The notes: a model not told the origin generated them from the sequence alone. A stretch of DNA of 64,000 nt from Oscillospiraceae bacterium (GCA_022793685.1 JAAWDI010000011.1:62001-126000); one strand, 5' to 3'. Positions 50,338-59,245 are shown, counted from the stretch's first letter. A program made the numbers and translations.

Positions 50338-52748
50338 GCGTTTTCAGTTCCCTCGGTTTTACCGCCTACAATGGCAGTTCCGATGCTCTTGGGGGAGACG
50401 GCCTCCAACAGCAGGGCGTGCTCCACCCTGCCGTCCAGCACCACCACGCGATGAACACCCGCCTCCACCGCAGACAGGGCAGAGGTCACCTTGGGCGCCA
50501 TACCGCCGGCAATCAGGCCGCTTTGCAAAAGCTCGGCAGCCCGTTTGGCGTCCATCTCATGGATGAGGGTGCTGCGGTTGTGGCTGTCCACCAAAATGCC
50601 GTCCACATCGGTGAGGTAGAGGAGCTTTTCCGCCTTCAGCGCACAGGCCACCGCCAGCGCCGCGTCGTCGGCGTTCACATTATAGGCCATGCCGTCCTCT
50701 CCCTGCGCCACCGGAGACACCACCGGCACAAAGCCGCCGGAAAGCAGGCATTGCAGCAGGGCGGGGTCTGTGCGCTTCAACTCGCCCACCTGTCCCAGCG
50801 CGGGGTCCTTCGCCGCCGCCGTAAACAGTCCGCCGCTTCGGCCGGACACGCCCACCGCAGGCGCGCCCAGCGCCCGCAGCGCGCCGGTCAGGGCCTGGTT
50901 CACCCCGCCGGAGAGGGCGTATTCCACCGCTTTCATATCACCCGCATTGGTCACACGGTAGCCGTTTTGGAAAACGCTCTTTCGGCCCAGCCGGTCTAAC
51001 AGAGCGGTGATGGCCTTTCCGCCGCCGTGGACGACCACCACCCGCACCCCCGCCATATGGAGGGCGGCAATGTCCTGCAAAATGGACTCCTCCGCCGCGC
51101 CGGGAGTGAGGGCGCTGCCGCCATACTTCACCACCACGGTTTTGCCGGACAGGGCGTTCAGCCGAGGGAGGGTATCCAACAGGCCGCGAACCTTATCCAT
51201 GCCGTCCAGGCCGTGGAGCTTGTCGTACTCCAACAGGGCGGCCTTGGTGTATTCCACATCGGAGGGGCAGTCGATATAGGCGGTGCCCCGCTTCTGGCGG
51301 GTTTCTGCCCCTTTGCCGGTGATGAGGAGGATGGTGGGCTGCTCACTGCTCAATACAGCGCTGCGGATGGCCTCGCCCCGGTCGGGCTGGATGGAATACT
51401 CGCACCCCGCCCGCTCCACGTGGGAGGCCACCTCCTTGCAGATGTCCAGCACGTCCTCTTCGCCAGGGTCTTCTTCGGTGACGATGACCAAATCGGAGTG
51501 CGCCCCCGATATTTCGCCCAAATCCTTGCGGCGGTCAAGCGCCTTTTTGCCCGGACAGCCGAACACGGTGACGATGCGTCGGCCGGGGTATTCCTCCTCT
51601 ACCGAAGCATACAGCTTCTGGAAGGAAAGGCGGTTGTGGGCGTAATCCACGATAGCCACCACATGGTCGTTGGCGTTGGCGTAAACCTCCATGCGGCCGG
51701 GCACACGGGCCTTTTGCAGACCCAGATACACCGCATGCTCCGGAATGCCCAGCGCCTCGCACACCGCAATGGCGGCCAAGGCGTTCTGCACATTAAACAG
51801 TCCCGGCATAGTCAGCCGGAAGGTACGGGAAAAGCGGGGGGTCTTGACCTTGAAAAGGATGTCGCCCCCCTCCTTGCGTACGCCGCTGGCGTACACCGTC
51901 GCGCCGCTGTCATGCTGAGAGAAGGTGATAACCCGTCCGGCGTGCTCGGCGGCGGACAGCACCCGCTTGCTTTCGTCGCTGTCCAGATTGACGCAGGCCA
52001 CCTTGCACTGCTCAAAAATCCTCAGCTTGGAGGAGAAGTAGTCCTCAAAATCCGGATGTTCGATGGGGGAGATGTGGTCATAGCCAATATTCAAAAAACA
52101 GGCCACGGCGAACTCCACGCCCAGCACCCGGTCGTACTTTAACGCCTGACTGCTGACCTCCATGGTCAGCAGGGGAATGCCGCTTTCCAGCGCATGGGCG
52201 AAATGGCGCTCCAGCTCCAGCGGCTCCGGCGTGGTAAGGTGGCTTTCAAAACGCTCCACACCGTCATAGGTGTCGATGGATGAGATGACGGCGCTCTCCT
52301 TGCCGCTCTGGGCCAGCACCTCGTCAAAAATATACTTGAGGTAATACGCGGTGGACGACTTGCCTTTGGTGCCCGTGATGCCCACCACGTCCAGCGTGCC
52401 GCTGGGGTGGCCATAGAAAGCGTCCGCCAGCAGAGCCATAGCCCGGCGCACGTCGTTCACCAGCAGCGCAGGAATGGCCGCTCCCTCCGGGAAGGGCTGC
52501 TCCGCCACATAAAGGATGGCGCCCTTCTCCACCGCCTGCGCCAGATAAGCGCCCTTGAAATGGGCCCCCTTGCAGAGAAACAGGGTGTCCTCCACCACCT
52601 CCTGCGAGTCGCAGGATACCAGCGCCACCGGCTTGGAAAGGAGCGCTGCGGGCAGAGGGGCCGCCCCGTTTTGCAGCAGACCCTCCCGCTGCAAAAGCTG
52701 CACATAATCGCCCACCGGGCGGAGGGTGCGCTTGTTCATGTCATCCAC
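50328..52748 (-). CDS. Fusion of MurE-type Mur ligase and ArgB-type acetylglutamate kinase
   Basis: 806 residues in one uninterrupted frame. Residues about 1-505 are a MurE-like ligase: P-loop GTKGKS (126-131), TTPEP, MEVSSQAL, carbamoylated-Lys position 241 (DYFSSK), VPGRMEV, IVDYAHN and GKGAETRQK. The pattern (EHPDFEDYF, RRKDLG) resembles the streptococcal lysine-adding MurE; the DNPR motif of DAP-adding enzymes is replaced by EEDPG (425-429). Residues about 520-800 are a full amino-acid kinase: KYGGSAL, VVHGGGKA, NGYRVT, SGRSGG, LTDVDGIL, IAGGMAPKV, as in N-acetylglutamate kinase. Two neighbouring ATGs could start it. It lies 16 bp after the racemase gene. I infer synthesis of a peptide with a diamino acid; function unproven. 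Confidence 0.9.
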   Translation of the reverse strand: MDDMNKRTLRPVGDYVQLLQREGLLQNGAAPLPAALLSKPVALVSCDSQEVVEDTLFLCKGAHFKGAYLAQAVEKGAILYVAEQPFPEGAAIPALLVNDVRRAMALLADAFYGHPSGTLDVVGITGTKGKSSTAYYLKYIFDEVLAQSGKESAVISSIDTYDGVERFESHLTTPEPLELERHFAHALESGIPLLTMEVSSQALKYDRVLGVEFAVACFLNIGYDHISPIEHPDFEDYFSSKLRIFEQCKVACVNLDSDESKRVLSAAEHAGRVITFSQHDSGATVYASGVRKEGGDILFKVKTPRFSRTFRLTMPGLFNVQNALAAIAVCEALGIPEHAVYLGLQKARVPGRMEVYANANDHVVAIVDYAHNRLSFQKLYASVEEEYPGRRIVTVFGCPGKKALDRRKDLGEISGAHSDLVIVTEEDPGEEDVLDICKEVASHVERAGCEYSIQPDRGEAIRSAVLSSEQPTILLITGKGAETRQKRGTAYIDCPSDVEYTKAALLEYDKLHGLDGMDKVRGLLDTLPRLNALSGKTVVVKYGGSALTPGAAEESILQDIAALHMAGVRVVVVHGGGKAITALLDRLGRKSVFQNGYRVTNAGDMKAVEYALSGGVNQALTGALRALGAPAVGVSGRSGGLFTAAAKDPALGQVGELKRTDPALLQCLLSGGFVPVVSPVAQGEDGMAYNVNADDAALAVACALKAEKLLYLTDVDGILVDSHNRSTLIHEMDAKRAAELLQSGLIAGGMAPKVTSALSAVEAGVHRVVVLDGRVEHALLLEAVSPKSIGTAIVGGKTEGTENAWK

Positions 52749-52764
52749 TCCGTTCCTCGAATTC

Positions 52765-53490
52765 TTAAACGTTGCGCAGCTTCTTGCCGCAGCTTAAAAT
52801 GGCCCGCTCCACCAGCACCTCCATGGCGTCCAGATAGAAATCGGGCAGGTCGTGATACTGGCGGTACACCGACAGCTCTGTGCACGCCAGTATGGCGCAG
52901 TCGCATCCGGCGGCGCGCACCCAGCGGTCAATCTGGGCGAATTTTTCCCGACTTCCCTGTTCGCCCTTCTTAATTTCATTGTAAATGATATGCATCACCA
53001 GACGTTGTTCTGCCTCGCCGGGGACGGCGCAGGCCATGCCCAGCTTTTCGCACTCCTGCTGATACAGCCCCGCCTGCACCGTGCCGTCGGTGGCCAATAC
53101 GCAGGGCTTTTTCAGCCCGCGTGCGTGGACGGTCCGCACGGTTTCCCGCACCATATGGAGAATGGGAATGGTCAGCTTTTCCTGAAGCCTGTCCACAAAG
53201 TAGTGGGAGGTGTTGCACGGAATGGCAATCACCCTGCAGCCGCAGGTTTCCAGCATCTGGGCGTCGTGGAGCATCCGGTTGAAGACGCCGTCCCCCTTGC
53301 CGGAGAGAATGGCCTCCGTCCGGTCGGGCATTTCGGTGTCGCTGAGGATGAGGGTGGGCAAATGGTCTTGGTCCCGCTCTGCCTCCGTCCGGTCCAGAAT
53401 GCGCTGGTAAAACACCTGTGTGGCTTGGGGCCCCATGCCGCCCAAGATGCCAAGCTGGGGCCGGAAGTCGGGCAGCTTTGTCTGCTCCAT
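52765..53490 (-). CDS. Aspartate/glutamate racemase
   Basis: 241 residues. PLP-independent racemase with both catalytic cysteines: Cys92 in IPCNTSHYF and Cys203 in LACTELSV; N-terminal GILGGMGPQATQVFYQ is the family signature and is closer to aspartate racemases than to MurI. It likely supplies D-Asp or D-Glu to the adjoining ATP-grasp ligase. ATG with AAAGGAGGG upstream, 17 bp after the ATP-grasp gene. Confidence 0.9.
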   Translation of the reverse strand: MEQTKLPDFRPQLGILGGMGPQATQVFYQRILDRTEAERDQDHLPTLILSDTEMPDRTEAILSGKGDGVFNRMLHDAQMLETCGCRVIAIPCNTSHYFVDRLQEKLTIPILHMVRETVRTVHARGLKKPCVLATDGTVQAGLYQQECEKLGMACAVPGEAEQRLVMHIIYNEIKKGEQGSREKFAQIDRWVRAAGCDCAILACTELSVYRQYHDLPDFYLDAMEVLVERAILSCGKKLRNV

Positions 53491-53507
53491 GCCGCACCCT
53501 CCTTTTG

Positions 53508-54719
53508 TTATCTCTTTTTCTCGGCGTACTGCCTGAACAGCCCGTAATTGCGCCAGTGGTTCTTCCAAATGCGCAGGCGGTGGCTGAAACTCTTATCCTG
53601 CGGGCAGAACAGGGGGTTGTTCACCGCCCCGGCGTGAAGCAGTTCCTTCATTTCCCCATGGTATTTGAGGTCGATGTAATCGAACGCCACCTTTTTGGGC
53701 ACCACCATGAACAGGCTCTTTTCCTTTGTGATAGTGAAGGGAAGCTCTTTCCCCTCTATCCAGTCCTCTACCAGCAGGCGGGCGATGTTATGACCCGCAC
53801 CGGTCACATAGTAATTGCTACGTCCCTGACGGCAGTTGACCTCAAAGAGCTTATACTTGCCGTCCCGCTCGTCATACTTCATGTCGATGTTGGAAAATCC
53901 CACATAGCCCACCGCCTCCAAAAAGGAGCGCAGGCGCTGGCAGACGGTCTCTTCATAGGTGGTCTGGATGACGGCATAGTTGCCCACGCCGTGAGGGTTA
54001 TGCTCCTCCAGCAGAACATGGCCCAGACACATGAGCTTCACCTTGCCGTCCTTGCCGGAATAGCTGGTCAGCACCCGCATATGGGTGTCGTCGCCCGGAA
54101 TGAATTCCTGCAAAATCATGTCGTCTGGGTAACCGGCGGCATAGATTTTGTGGAGCACCTCCAGCAGCTCCTCCCGGCTCTGGAGCACAAACCCCTTCCG
54201 GTTGCCCTCAAAGGGGTGCGCCCAATAGGCCACATCGTTGGCCGCCTTGCAGATGTAGGGCGGCTCAAAGGGCAGCTCGAAATCGTCCCCCATATCCGGC
54301 TTATAAATAAAGGTGGCAGGGTGTGGCAAACCGTACTGGTCGCACACCTCATAGAAGGACTCTTTGTTGCCCAAGGTGTTCATCAGCTCGCCGCTGATAT
54401 AGGGGGCGACCACATTGGGGGGAAGCTCCTCCCTATGCTCCGCCAAAATGCGGACATAGCTGTCGCCGCAGCCCATGGCAAGCACCGTTTTGTCCCTGTG
54501 GGCGGCGGCGTACTCCACCACCACGCCGCACAGCACTGCAGGGTTTTCGATGTCCTGCTTCACCTTATAGTCCACAATATCGCTGTCCGCACACACCGAG
54601 GCTCCGAATTTGCCATAGGCCACCGGACGAATCCCATAGCCCTCATAAAATGCGCGGGCTACGCTGTATACATTGATGTCGCCGCCGAATAACAGCGGCA
54701 GAAAGGCGGTCTCACCCAT
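53508..54719 (-). CDS. ATP-grasp ligase, D-aspartate ligase-like
   Basis: 403 residues. N-terminal LLFGGDINVYSVARAFYE, central ATP-grasp with FIPGDDTHMRVLTSYS and CLGHVLLEEH, and the metal-binding end FEVNCRQGRSNYYV. These match the COG3919-type ATP-grasp family that includes the enterococcal D-aspartate ligase, which adds D-Asp to the lysine side chain of peptidoglycan precursors. The adjacent racemase supports a D-acidic substrate. Overlaps the preceding small gene by 8 nt. Confidence 0.87.
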   Translation of the reverse strand: MGETAFLPLLFGGDINVYSVARAFYEGYGIRPVAYGKFGASVCADSDIVDYKVKQDIENPAVLCGVVVEYAAAHRDKTVLAMGCGDSYVRILAEHREELPPNVVAPYISGELMNTLGNKESFYEVCDQYGLPHPATFIYKPDMGDDFELPFEPPYICKAANDVAYWAHPFEGNRKGFVLQSREELLEVLHKIYAAGYPDDMILQEFIPGDDTHMRVLTSYSGKDGKVKLMCLGHVLLEEHNPHGVGNYAVIQTTYEETVCQRLRSFLEAVGYVGFSNIDMKYDERDGKYKLFEVNCRQGRSNYYVTGAGHNIARLLVEDWIEGKELPFTITKEKSLFMVVPKKVAFDYIDLKYHGEMKELLHAGAVNNPLFCPQDKSFSHRLRIWKNHWRNYGLFRQYAEKKR

Positions 54720-54918
54720 GGTTCGCCGTCGCTCCTTCCAATTTTACCAGATACCAGCGCTTGTCTCCGCCATCAAAGGGCAGCTTCTCCACCGCCGCGT
54801 TCGGGTACTCCAAGCGCAGGGCGGCCAGCTCTCGTTCGGAAAGCCGCAGCTCCCGTTCCGCCGCCGCGCCGCCCTCAAAAACGTCCCACGGCAGGACGGA
54901 CGCATCCCTTTCACACAT
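54712..54918 (-). CDS. Small protein of the Mur-ligase/racemase operon
   Basis: 68 residues starting MCERDASVLPWDVF; AAAGGAGCGG lies upstream. No membrane segment, mixed charge, C-terminal DGGDKRWYLVKLEG. I do not recognise it. Tight packing (26 bp after the alr-like gene, 8-nt overlap with the ATP-grasp gene) argues that it is real and co-translated, perhaps as a subunit or chaperone of the ligase. Confidence 0.6.
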   Translation of the reverse strand: MCERDASVLPWDVFEGGAAAERELRLSERELAALRLEYPNAAVEKLPFDGGDKRWYLVKLEGATANHG

Positions 54919-54944
54919 ATGCGCTCCGCTCCTTTTGTTTTTCT

Positions 54945-56003
54945 TTAGCGGTATACCCGTTTCAGTCCCCGCGCAAACATCGGCTCCAGCGGGAAGCGGG
55001 CCACATCGCCCACAGCACACTTCAGGTCGGTCACGTCCAGCAGGGTCTCGCGGGCGCCGGTGCAGATGACCTTGGCCTTGCCGCCGTTTACCAGCACCGT
55101 ATTCCTCCGGTCACCCAGCAGGCTGGACAGGAAGCCCTCCTCCTTCTCCGGTGACTCCACGCCAAAGCCGTTCTCGTATCCCACCGGAAGCAGCGCCACC
55201 CGAGTGGGCTTTTTCAGGGTCAAAGGCTTGCGCATTCCAATGGTGTGGCCCTTGGGCAGCCAGTTGATTTCGGACAGGGTGGCCTCGCCATAACCCACCT
55301 CGATGAGCTTGTCCCCCTTGCTGCGGCGGCAGCGGCCCATCAGCACCGAGCCTGCCCGCACCGCGTCCCGCCGGACAAAGTCATAGGTCAGCAGGGCGTA
55401 AGAGCCTGCAATGTGGATAGCGCCCGTCTCAAAGCCCTCTTGATGCGCCTGCTCCAGCACCGCTTCAAAGGCCTTGATGCGCTCCAGCGCCTGAGGGTTC
55501 GCCCCCTCCTGAAAATGCACCTGCGTATAGACGCCGCTCACCGCCACGTTGGGCATGGTGCGGAAGGCCATCATGATTTTTTCCGGTTCCTCCACCGGGA
55601 AACCACCGAAGCCGAGGCCTGTGTCAATCTGGATGTGGGCCTCTACAATGGTGGCGCGCTCCGCCGCAAGGGCGTTCAGGGCGGCCCCCGTCTCGGCAGA
55701 GCCGACAGAGCACACCGCGTTGCAGTCCACCAGCTGCTCCAGCTCTGTGCGGTCGGTGGTGGAGCGAAGCATCAAAATCTCCTCGTCCACAAAGCCCGCC
55801 CGCCGCAGGGCAGCCACGTCCTCCGGTTCGCTGACGGCAAAGCGGGCAATGCCCGCGTCCCTGCAAATGGTGGCCAGCTCCACAAGGCCGGCGCCCTGCC
55901 CGTCGCCGGAGAGCACGGCATAGATGACCGCCTGTCCGGCCCGCTCCCGCACCACGGCGATATTGTTCAAAACGGCTTGTTTCTCTATTACCAATGCTTT
56001 CAT
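54945..56003 (-). CDS. Alanine-racemase homologue lacking the PLP lysine
   Basis: 352 residues with the full two-domain Alr layout. The motif AVVKANAYGHG of true racemases reads AVLSGDGQGAG here, so the PLP lysine is Ser32. The Lys of HLKVDTGMGR is Gln (HIQIDTGLGF) and its Arg is lost too. The catalytic Tyr of the GYxxG motif (Tyr276, VGYENG) and Arg216 (AVRAGSV) remain. It is therefore unlikely to be a PLP racemase; a structural, binding or regulatory role is more probable. First gene of the operon, AAAAGGAGG upstream, own promoter. Confidence 0.85.
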   Translation of the reverse strand: MKALVIEKQAVLNNIAVVRERAGQAVIYAVLSGDGQGAGLVELATICRDAGIARFAVSEPEDVAALRRAGFVDEEILMLRSTTDRTELEQLVDCNAVCSVGSAETGAALNALAAERATIVEAHIQIDTGLGFGGFPVEEPEKIMMAFRTMPNVAVSGVYTQVHFQEGANPQALERIKAFEAVLEQAHQEGFETGAIHIAGSYALLTYDFVRRDAVRAGSVLMGRCRRSKGDKLIEVGYGEATLSEINWLPKGHTIGMRKPLTLKKPTRVALLPVGYENGFGVESPEKEEGFLSSLLGDRRNTVLVNGGKAKVICTGARETLLDVTDLKCAVGDVARFPLEPMFARGLKRVYR

Positions 56004-56042
56004 TTTTCTGCCTCCTTTTTAGGAGATATCAATACAGAATAT

Positions 56043-56071
56043 AGTATAGCACACCGGGCAAAGCCGCGCAA
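56043..56071 (-). promoter_or_regulatory. Promoter of the Alr-like/ATP-grasp/MurE-ArgB operon
   Basis: Minus-strand TTGCGC (56066-56071), 17 bp, TATACT (56043-56048), 40 bp before the first start codon. Confidence 0.7.
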
Positions 56072-56148
56072 GCGGAATCCCGCCCTTGCGCCCCTGAATG
56101 ACAGCGGCCTCGGCGGTCTACAATAAGTGGAACAGAGGAGATGAGGCT

Positions 56149-56931
56149 ATGCCAACAGAAGTGATACAAGGGATTTTGCTCCCCTTTTTCGGGACGGCGG
56201 CAGGCGCGGCCTGCGTTTTTTTCATGGGGAACAGGCTTCACCCGTCCTTGCAGCGGGCGCTGACCGGCTTTGCGGCGGGGGTCATGGTGGCGGCCTCGGT
56301 CTGGAGTCTGCTCATTCCCGCCATGGAGCAGTCGGCCCGCCTCGGCAGTCTGGCTTTTCTGCCTGCGGCCGCAGGGTTTTGGCTGGGCGTCCTGTTTTTG
56401 CTGGCCCTTGACCGGCTCATTCCCCACCTGCATCAAAACAGTGAACGGCCGGAAGGCCGCCGCGCCCGTCTGAAGCGGAGTACCATGCTGGTGCTGGCGG
56501 TCACCCTGCACAACATTCCGGAGGGCATGGCAGTGGGCGTGGTGCTGGCGGGCGTTCTGTCGGGAACAGAAACCCTCACCGCCGCAGGCGCGCTGGCGCT
56601 GTCTGTGGGCATTGCCGTCCAGAACTTTCCGGAGGGCGCTATCATCTCCATGCCGCTGCGCTCTGAAGGGTTGAGCAGGGGGCAGGCGTTTCTCCGCGGC
56701 GTGCTTTCCGGCGTGGTGGAACCGCTGGCCGCCCTCCTCACACTCTGGGCCTCCGGCCTGATTTTGCCAGCCTTGCCCTATCTGCTGAGCTTTGCCGCCG
56801 GAGCCATGCTCTATGTGGTGGTGGAGGAGTTGATTCCGGAGGCCTCCGCCGGAGAACATTCCAACCTCGGCACGCTGTTCTTTGCCGCCGGTTTTCTCGT
56901 CATGCTGGCGCTGGACACTGCACTGGGATAA
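56149..56931 (+). CDS. ZIP-family divalent metal transporter
   Basis: 260 residues, eight predicted helices. Metal-binding helices 4 and 5 carry HNIPEG and QNFPEG; EELIPEA follows in helix 6. A cytosolic loop after helix 3 is basic (RPEGRRARLKRS) with a His pair at its start. Imports Zn2+ or a related metal. Start ATG with AGAGGAG upstream. Lies divergently from the Alr-like operon. Confidence 0.93.
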   Translation: MPTEVIQGILLPFFGTAAGAACVFFMGNRLHPSLQRALTGFAAGVMVAASVWSLLIPAMEQSARLGSLAFLPAAAGFWLGVLFLLALDRLIPHLHQNSERPEGRRARLKRSTMLVLAVTLHNIPEGMAVGVVLAGVLSGTETLTAAGALALSVGIAVQNFPEGAIISMPLRSEGLSRGQAFLRGVLSGVVEPLAALLTLWASGLILPALPYLLSFAAGAMLYVVVEELIPEASAGEHSNLGTLFFAAGFLVMLALDTALG

Positions 56932-56933
56932 CG

Positions 56934-56970
56934 AAAAACAGGGGACGGTCATGAACCGTCCCCTGCTTTT
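56934..56970. terminator. Bidirectional terminator between zip and pnp
   Basis: CAGGGGACGGT / ACCGTCCCCTG with a 5-nt loop, A run before and T run after; serves both convergent genes. Confidence 0.9.
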
Positions 56971-56978
56971 ATTCTGAT

Positions 56979-59117
56979 TTACGCCTGACCGTTCTTTGCC
57001 TTTATCTCCTTTAGGGCGTCCCGATAGGAAAGGTTCACGCGGCCCTTGTCGTCGATGTCGGTGACCTTGACCCAAATCATGTCGCCGATGTTGACCACGT
57101 CTTCCACCTTCTCCACCCGGTGGTCGGCCAGCTTGGAGATGTGCACCATGCCGTCCTTGCCGGGGGCCAGCTCGACAAACGCGCCGAACTGGAGGATACG
57201 CACCACCTTGCCGTAATACAGGCTGCCCACCTCCGGCACAAAGACGATGGTCTCAATCATCTTTTTGGCCGCATCGCAGCTTGCGGCGTCCACACCGGAG
57301 ATATAAATGGTGCCGTCCTCTTCGATGTCCACCTTCGCGCCGGACTCGGCGCAGATTTTCTGAATGACCTTGCCGCCGGAGCCGATGACCTCGCGAATCT
57401 TGTCGGTGTCAATCTTCATCTTCACCATCTTGGGCGCATAGGGGGAGACCTCCGGGCGGGGCGCGCTGATGCAGGGCAGCATGATTTCATCCAGAATAGC
57501 GAAGCGGGCGTCCCGGGTGATTTCCAGCGCCTCCTTGATGATGGCGTGGCTCAAGCCGTCGTTTTTCAAGTCCATCTGAATGGCGGTGATACCCTTCTTG
57601 GTGCCCGCCACCTTGAAGTCCATCTCGCCGTGAAAGTCCTCCACGCCCTGAATGTTGATGAAGGTGGTGAAACCGCCGTCATCGTCCTGAATCAGGCCGC
57701 AGGAGATGCCCGCCACCGGTGCGGTGATGGGCACGCCGGCGTCCATCAAGGCCAAAGTGGAGCCGCAGATGGAACCCTGAGAGGTGGAGCCGTTGGAGGA
57801 AAGCACCTCGCTCACCACGCGAATGGCATAGGGGAAGTCCTCCTGAGAGGGAATGACAGGCTCAAGGGCGCGCTCGGCCAGCGCGCCGTGGCCGTACTCC
57901 CGGCGGTTGGTGGAGCGGCTGCCCCGTGCCTCGCCCACGGAGTAGGAGGGGAAGTTATAGTGGTGCAGGTAGCGCTTGGAGTCCTCCTCCCAGATGGTGT
58001 CCAGCTTCTGGCAGGCGGAAAGGGTGTCCAACGTACAGACGGACAACACCTGGGTCTGGCCGCGGGTAAACAGGCCGGAACCGTGCACCCGAGGCAGAAC
58101 GCCCACTTCGGCGGCCAGGGGACGAATCTCGTTCTTTTGACGGCCGTCCACCCGATGGCCCTCCAGAAGCCATGCCTTGACAATCTTCTTCTGGAACTTG
58201 TAGGTGATTTCACCCAGATACTTGTCCATTTCGGGATAGTCCTCAAGAAAAAGCTCATGCCAGCGGTCAATGAGCTTGTTCCAGCGCTCCTCACGGACAT
58301 TCTTGTCGTCGGTATCCATGGCGGCCTTGGCCTCGTCCATGGTGGCGGAGACAATCTTCTCAAAAAGTTCTTCGTCGAAATCGGCGTGCTCGTAGGTCAT
58401 CTTTTCCTTGCCGATTTCGGCCACAATCTGATTAATGAAGGCCACCTGCTTCTTGATTTCCTCATGGGCCTTCACGATGCCCTCGTACATGACCTCGTCG
58501 GGGATTTCCTTCGCCCCCGCCTCAATCATAACCACCTTTTCCGCGGTGGCGGCCACGGTCACATCCATCTGGGAGTTGTGGCGCTGCTCCTGGGTGGGGT
58601 TCACCACCAGCTCGCCGTCCACATAGCCCATCTCCACACAGCCGATTGGGCCGGCCCACGGAATGTCGGAGTAACTCAGGCAGGCGGAGGTGCCAATCAT
58701 GGCGGCCACTTCGGGCGAACAGTCATAGTCCACACTCATGACGGTGCAGGTCACCACCACATCGTTGCGGAAGTCGTGGGGGAACAGGGGACGGATGGGC
58801 CGGTCAATGAGACGGCTGGCCAGCACGGCGGGCAGGGAAGGACGGCCTTCCCGACGCATAAAGCTGCCGGGGATGCGGCCTACGGCGTACAGCTTCTCTT
58901 CAAAATCCACGCTGAGGGGGAAGAAATCCACGCCGTCACGGGGACGGACGGAAGCGGTGACCGCCACCATCACGGTGGTGTCGCCGTACTTCACCATAGC
59001 GCTGGCGTTGGCCAGTTCGGCCACCTTGCCCACCTCGATGGACAGGGTGCGGCCCGCCACGTCCATGGTGTAGACCTTGTGGGCGGGAAATTGCTTTTGC
59101 TTGATAATCGTTGACAT
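56979..59117 (-). CDS. pnp: Polynucleotide phosphorylase
   Basis: 712 residues: two RNase PH domains (about 10-230 and 320-545) joined by an all-helical segment, KH domain (about 555-615, IREVIGSGGKVIQ) and S1 domain (about 620-695). FFPLSVDFEEKLYAVGRIPG and GRPSLPAVLASRLIDRPIRP are family hallmarks. It degrades RNA 3'-5' with phosphate in the degradosome. ATG with AAGGAGGAG upstream; a folded leader lies between it and rpsO. Confidence 0.98.
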   Translation of the reverse strand: MSTIIKQKQFPAHKVYTMDVAGRTLSIEVGKVAELANASAMVKYGDTTVMVAVTASVRPRDGVDFFPLSVDFEEKLYAVGRIPGSFMRREGRPSLPAVLASRLIDRPIRPLFPHDFRNDVVVTCTVMSVDYDCSPEVAAMIGTSACLSYSDIPWAGPIGCVEMGYVDGELVVNPTQEQRHNSQMDVTVAATAEKVVMIEAGAKEIPDEVMYEGIVKAHEEIKKQVAFINQIVAEIGKEKMTYEHADFDEELFEKIVSATMDEAKAAMDTDDKNVREERWNKLIDRWHELFLEDYPEMDKYLGEITYKFQKKIVKAWLLEGHRVDGRQKNEIRPLAAEVGVLPRVHGSGLFTRGQTQVLSVCTLDTLSACQKLDTIWEEDSKRYLHHYNFPSYSVGEARGSRSTNRREYGHGALAERALEPVIPSQEDFPYAIRVVSEVLSSNGSTSQGSICGSTLALMDAGVPITAPVAGISCGLIQDDDGGFTTFINIQGVEDFHGEMDFKVAGTKKGITAIQMDLKNDGLSHAIIKEALEITRDARFAILDEIMLPCISAPRPEVSPYAPKMVKMKIDTDKIREVIGSGGKVIQKICAESGAKVDIEEDGTIYISGVDAASCDAAKKMIETIVFVPEVGSLYYGKVVRILQFGAFVELAPGKDGMVHISKLADHRVEKVEDVVNIGDMIWVKVTDIDDKGRVNLSYRDALKEIKAKNGQA

Positions 59118-59158
59118 AGTGCTCCTCCTTTTTTCCTTTGCCTGTCCGGAGAAGCAGC

Positions 59159-59218
59159 CCTTTAGCACTTGCATACAGGTCCGTACCTTGGCACAGGCCC
59201 ATATTCAACTGCTAAAAG
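59159..59218 (-). promoter_or_regulatory. pnp leader stem-loop
   Basis: CCTTTAGCACTTG (59159-59171) pairs with CAACTGCTAAAAG (59206-59218) with one mismatch and one G-U pair, leaving a 34-nt apical region. A double-stranded pnp leader is the known target of RNase III/PNPase autoregulation in enterobacteria; a similar role here is inferred. Confidence 0.6.
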
Positions 59219-59245
59219 CACTGGTTTTCCCCGGACGCTTATGAG

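Noticed and set aside
51160-51240. MurE-ArgB as two genes joined by a sequencing frameshift
   Set aside because: The frame is continuous through the linker, both domains are complete on either side and no displaced start or stop is seen at the junction.
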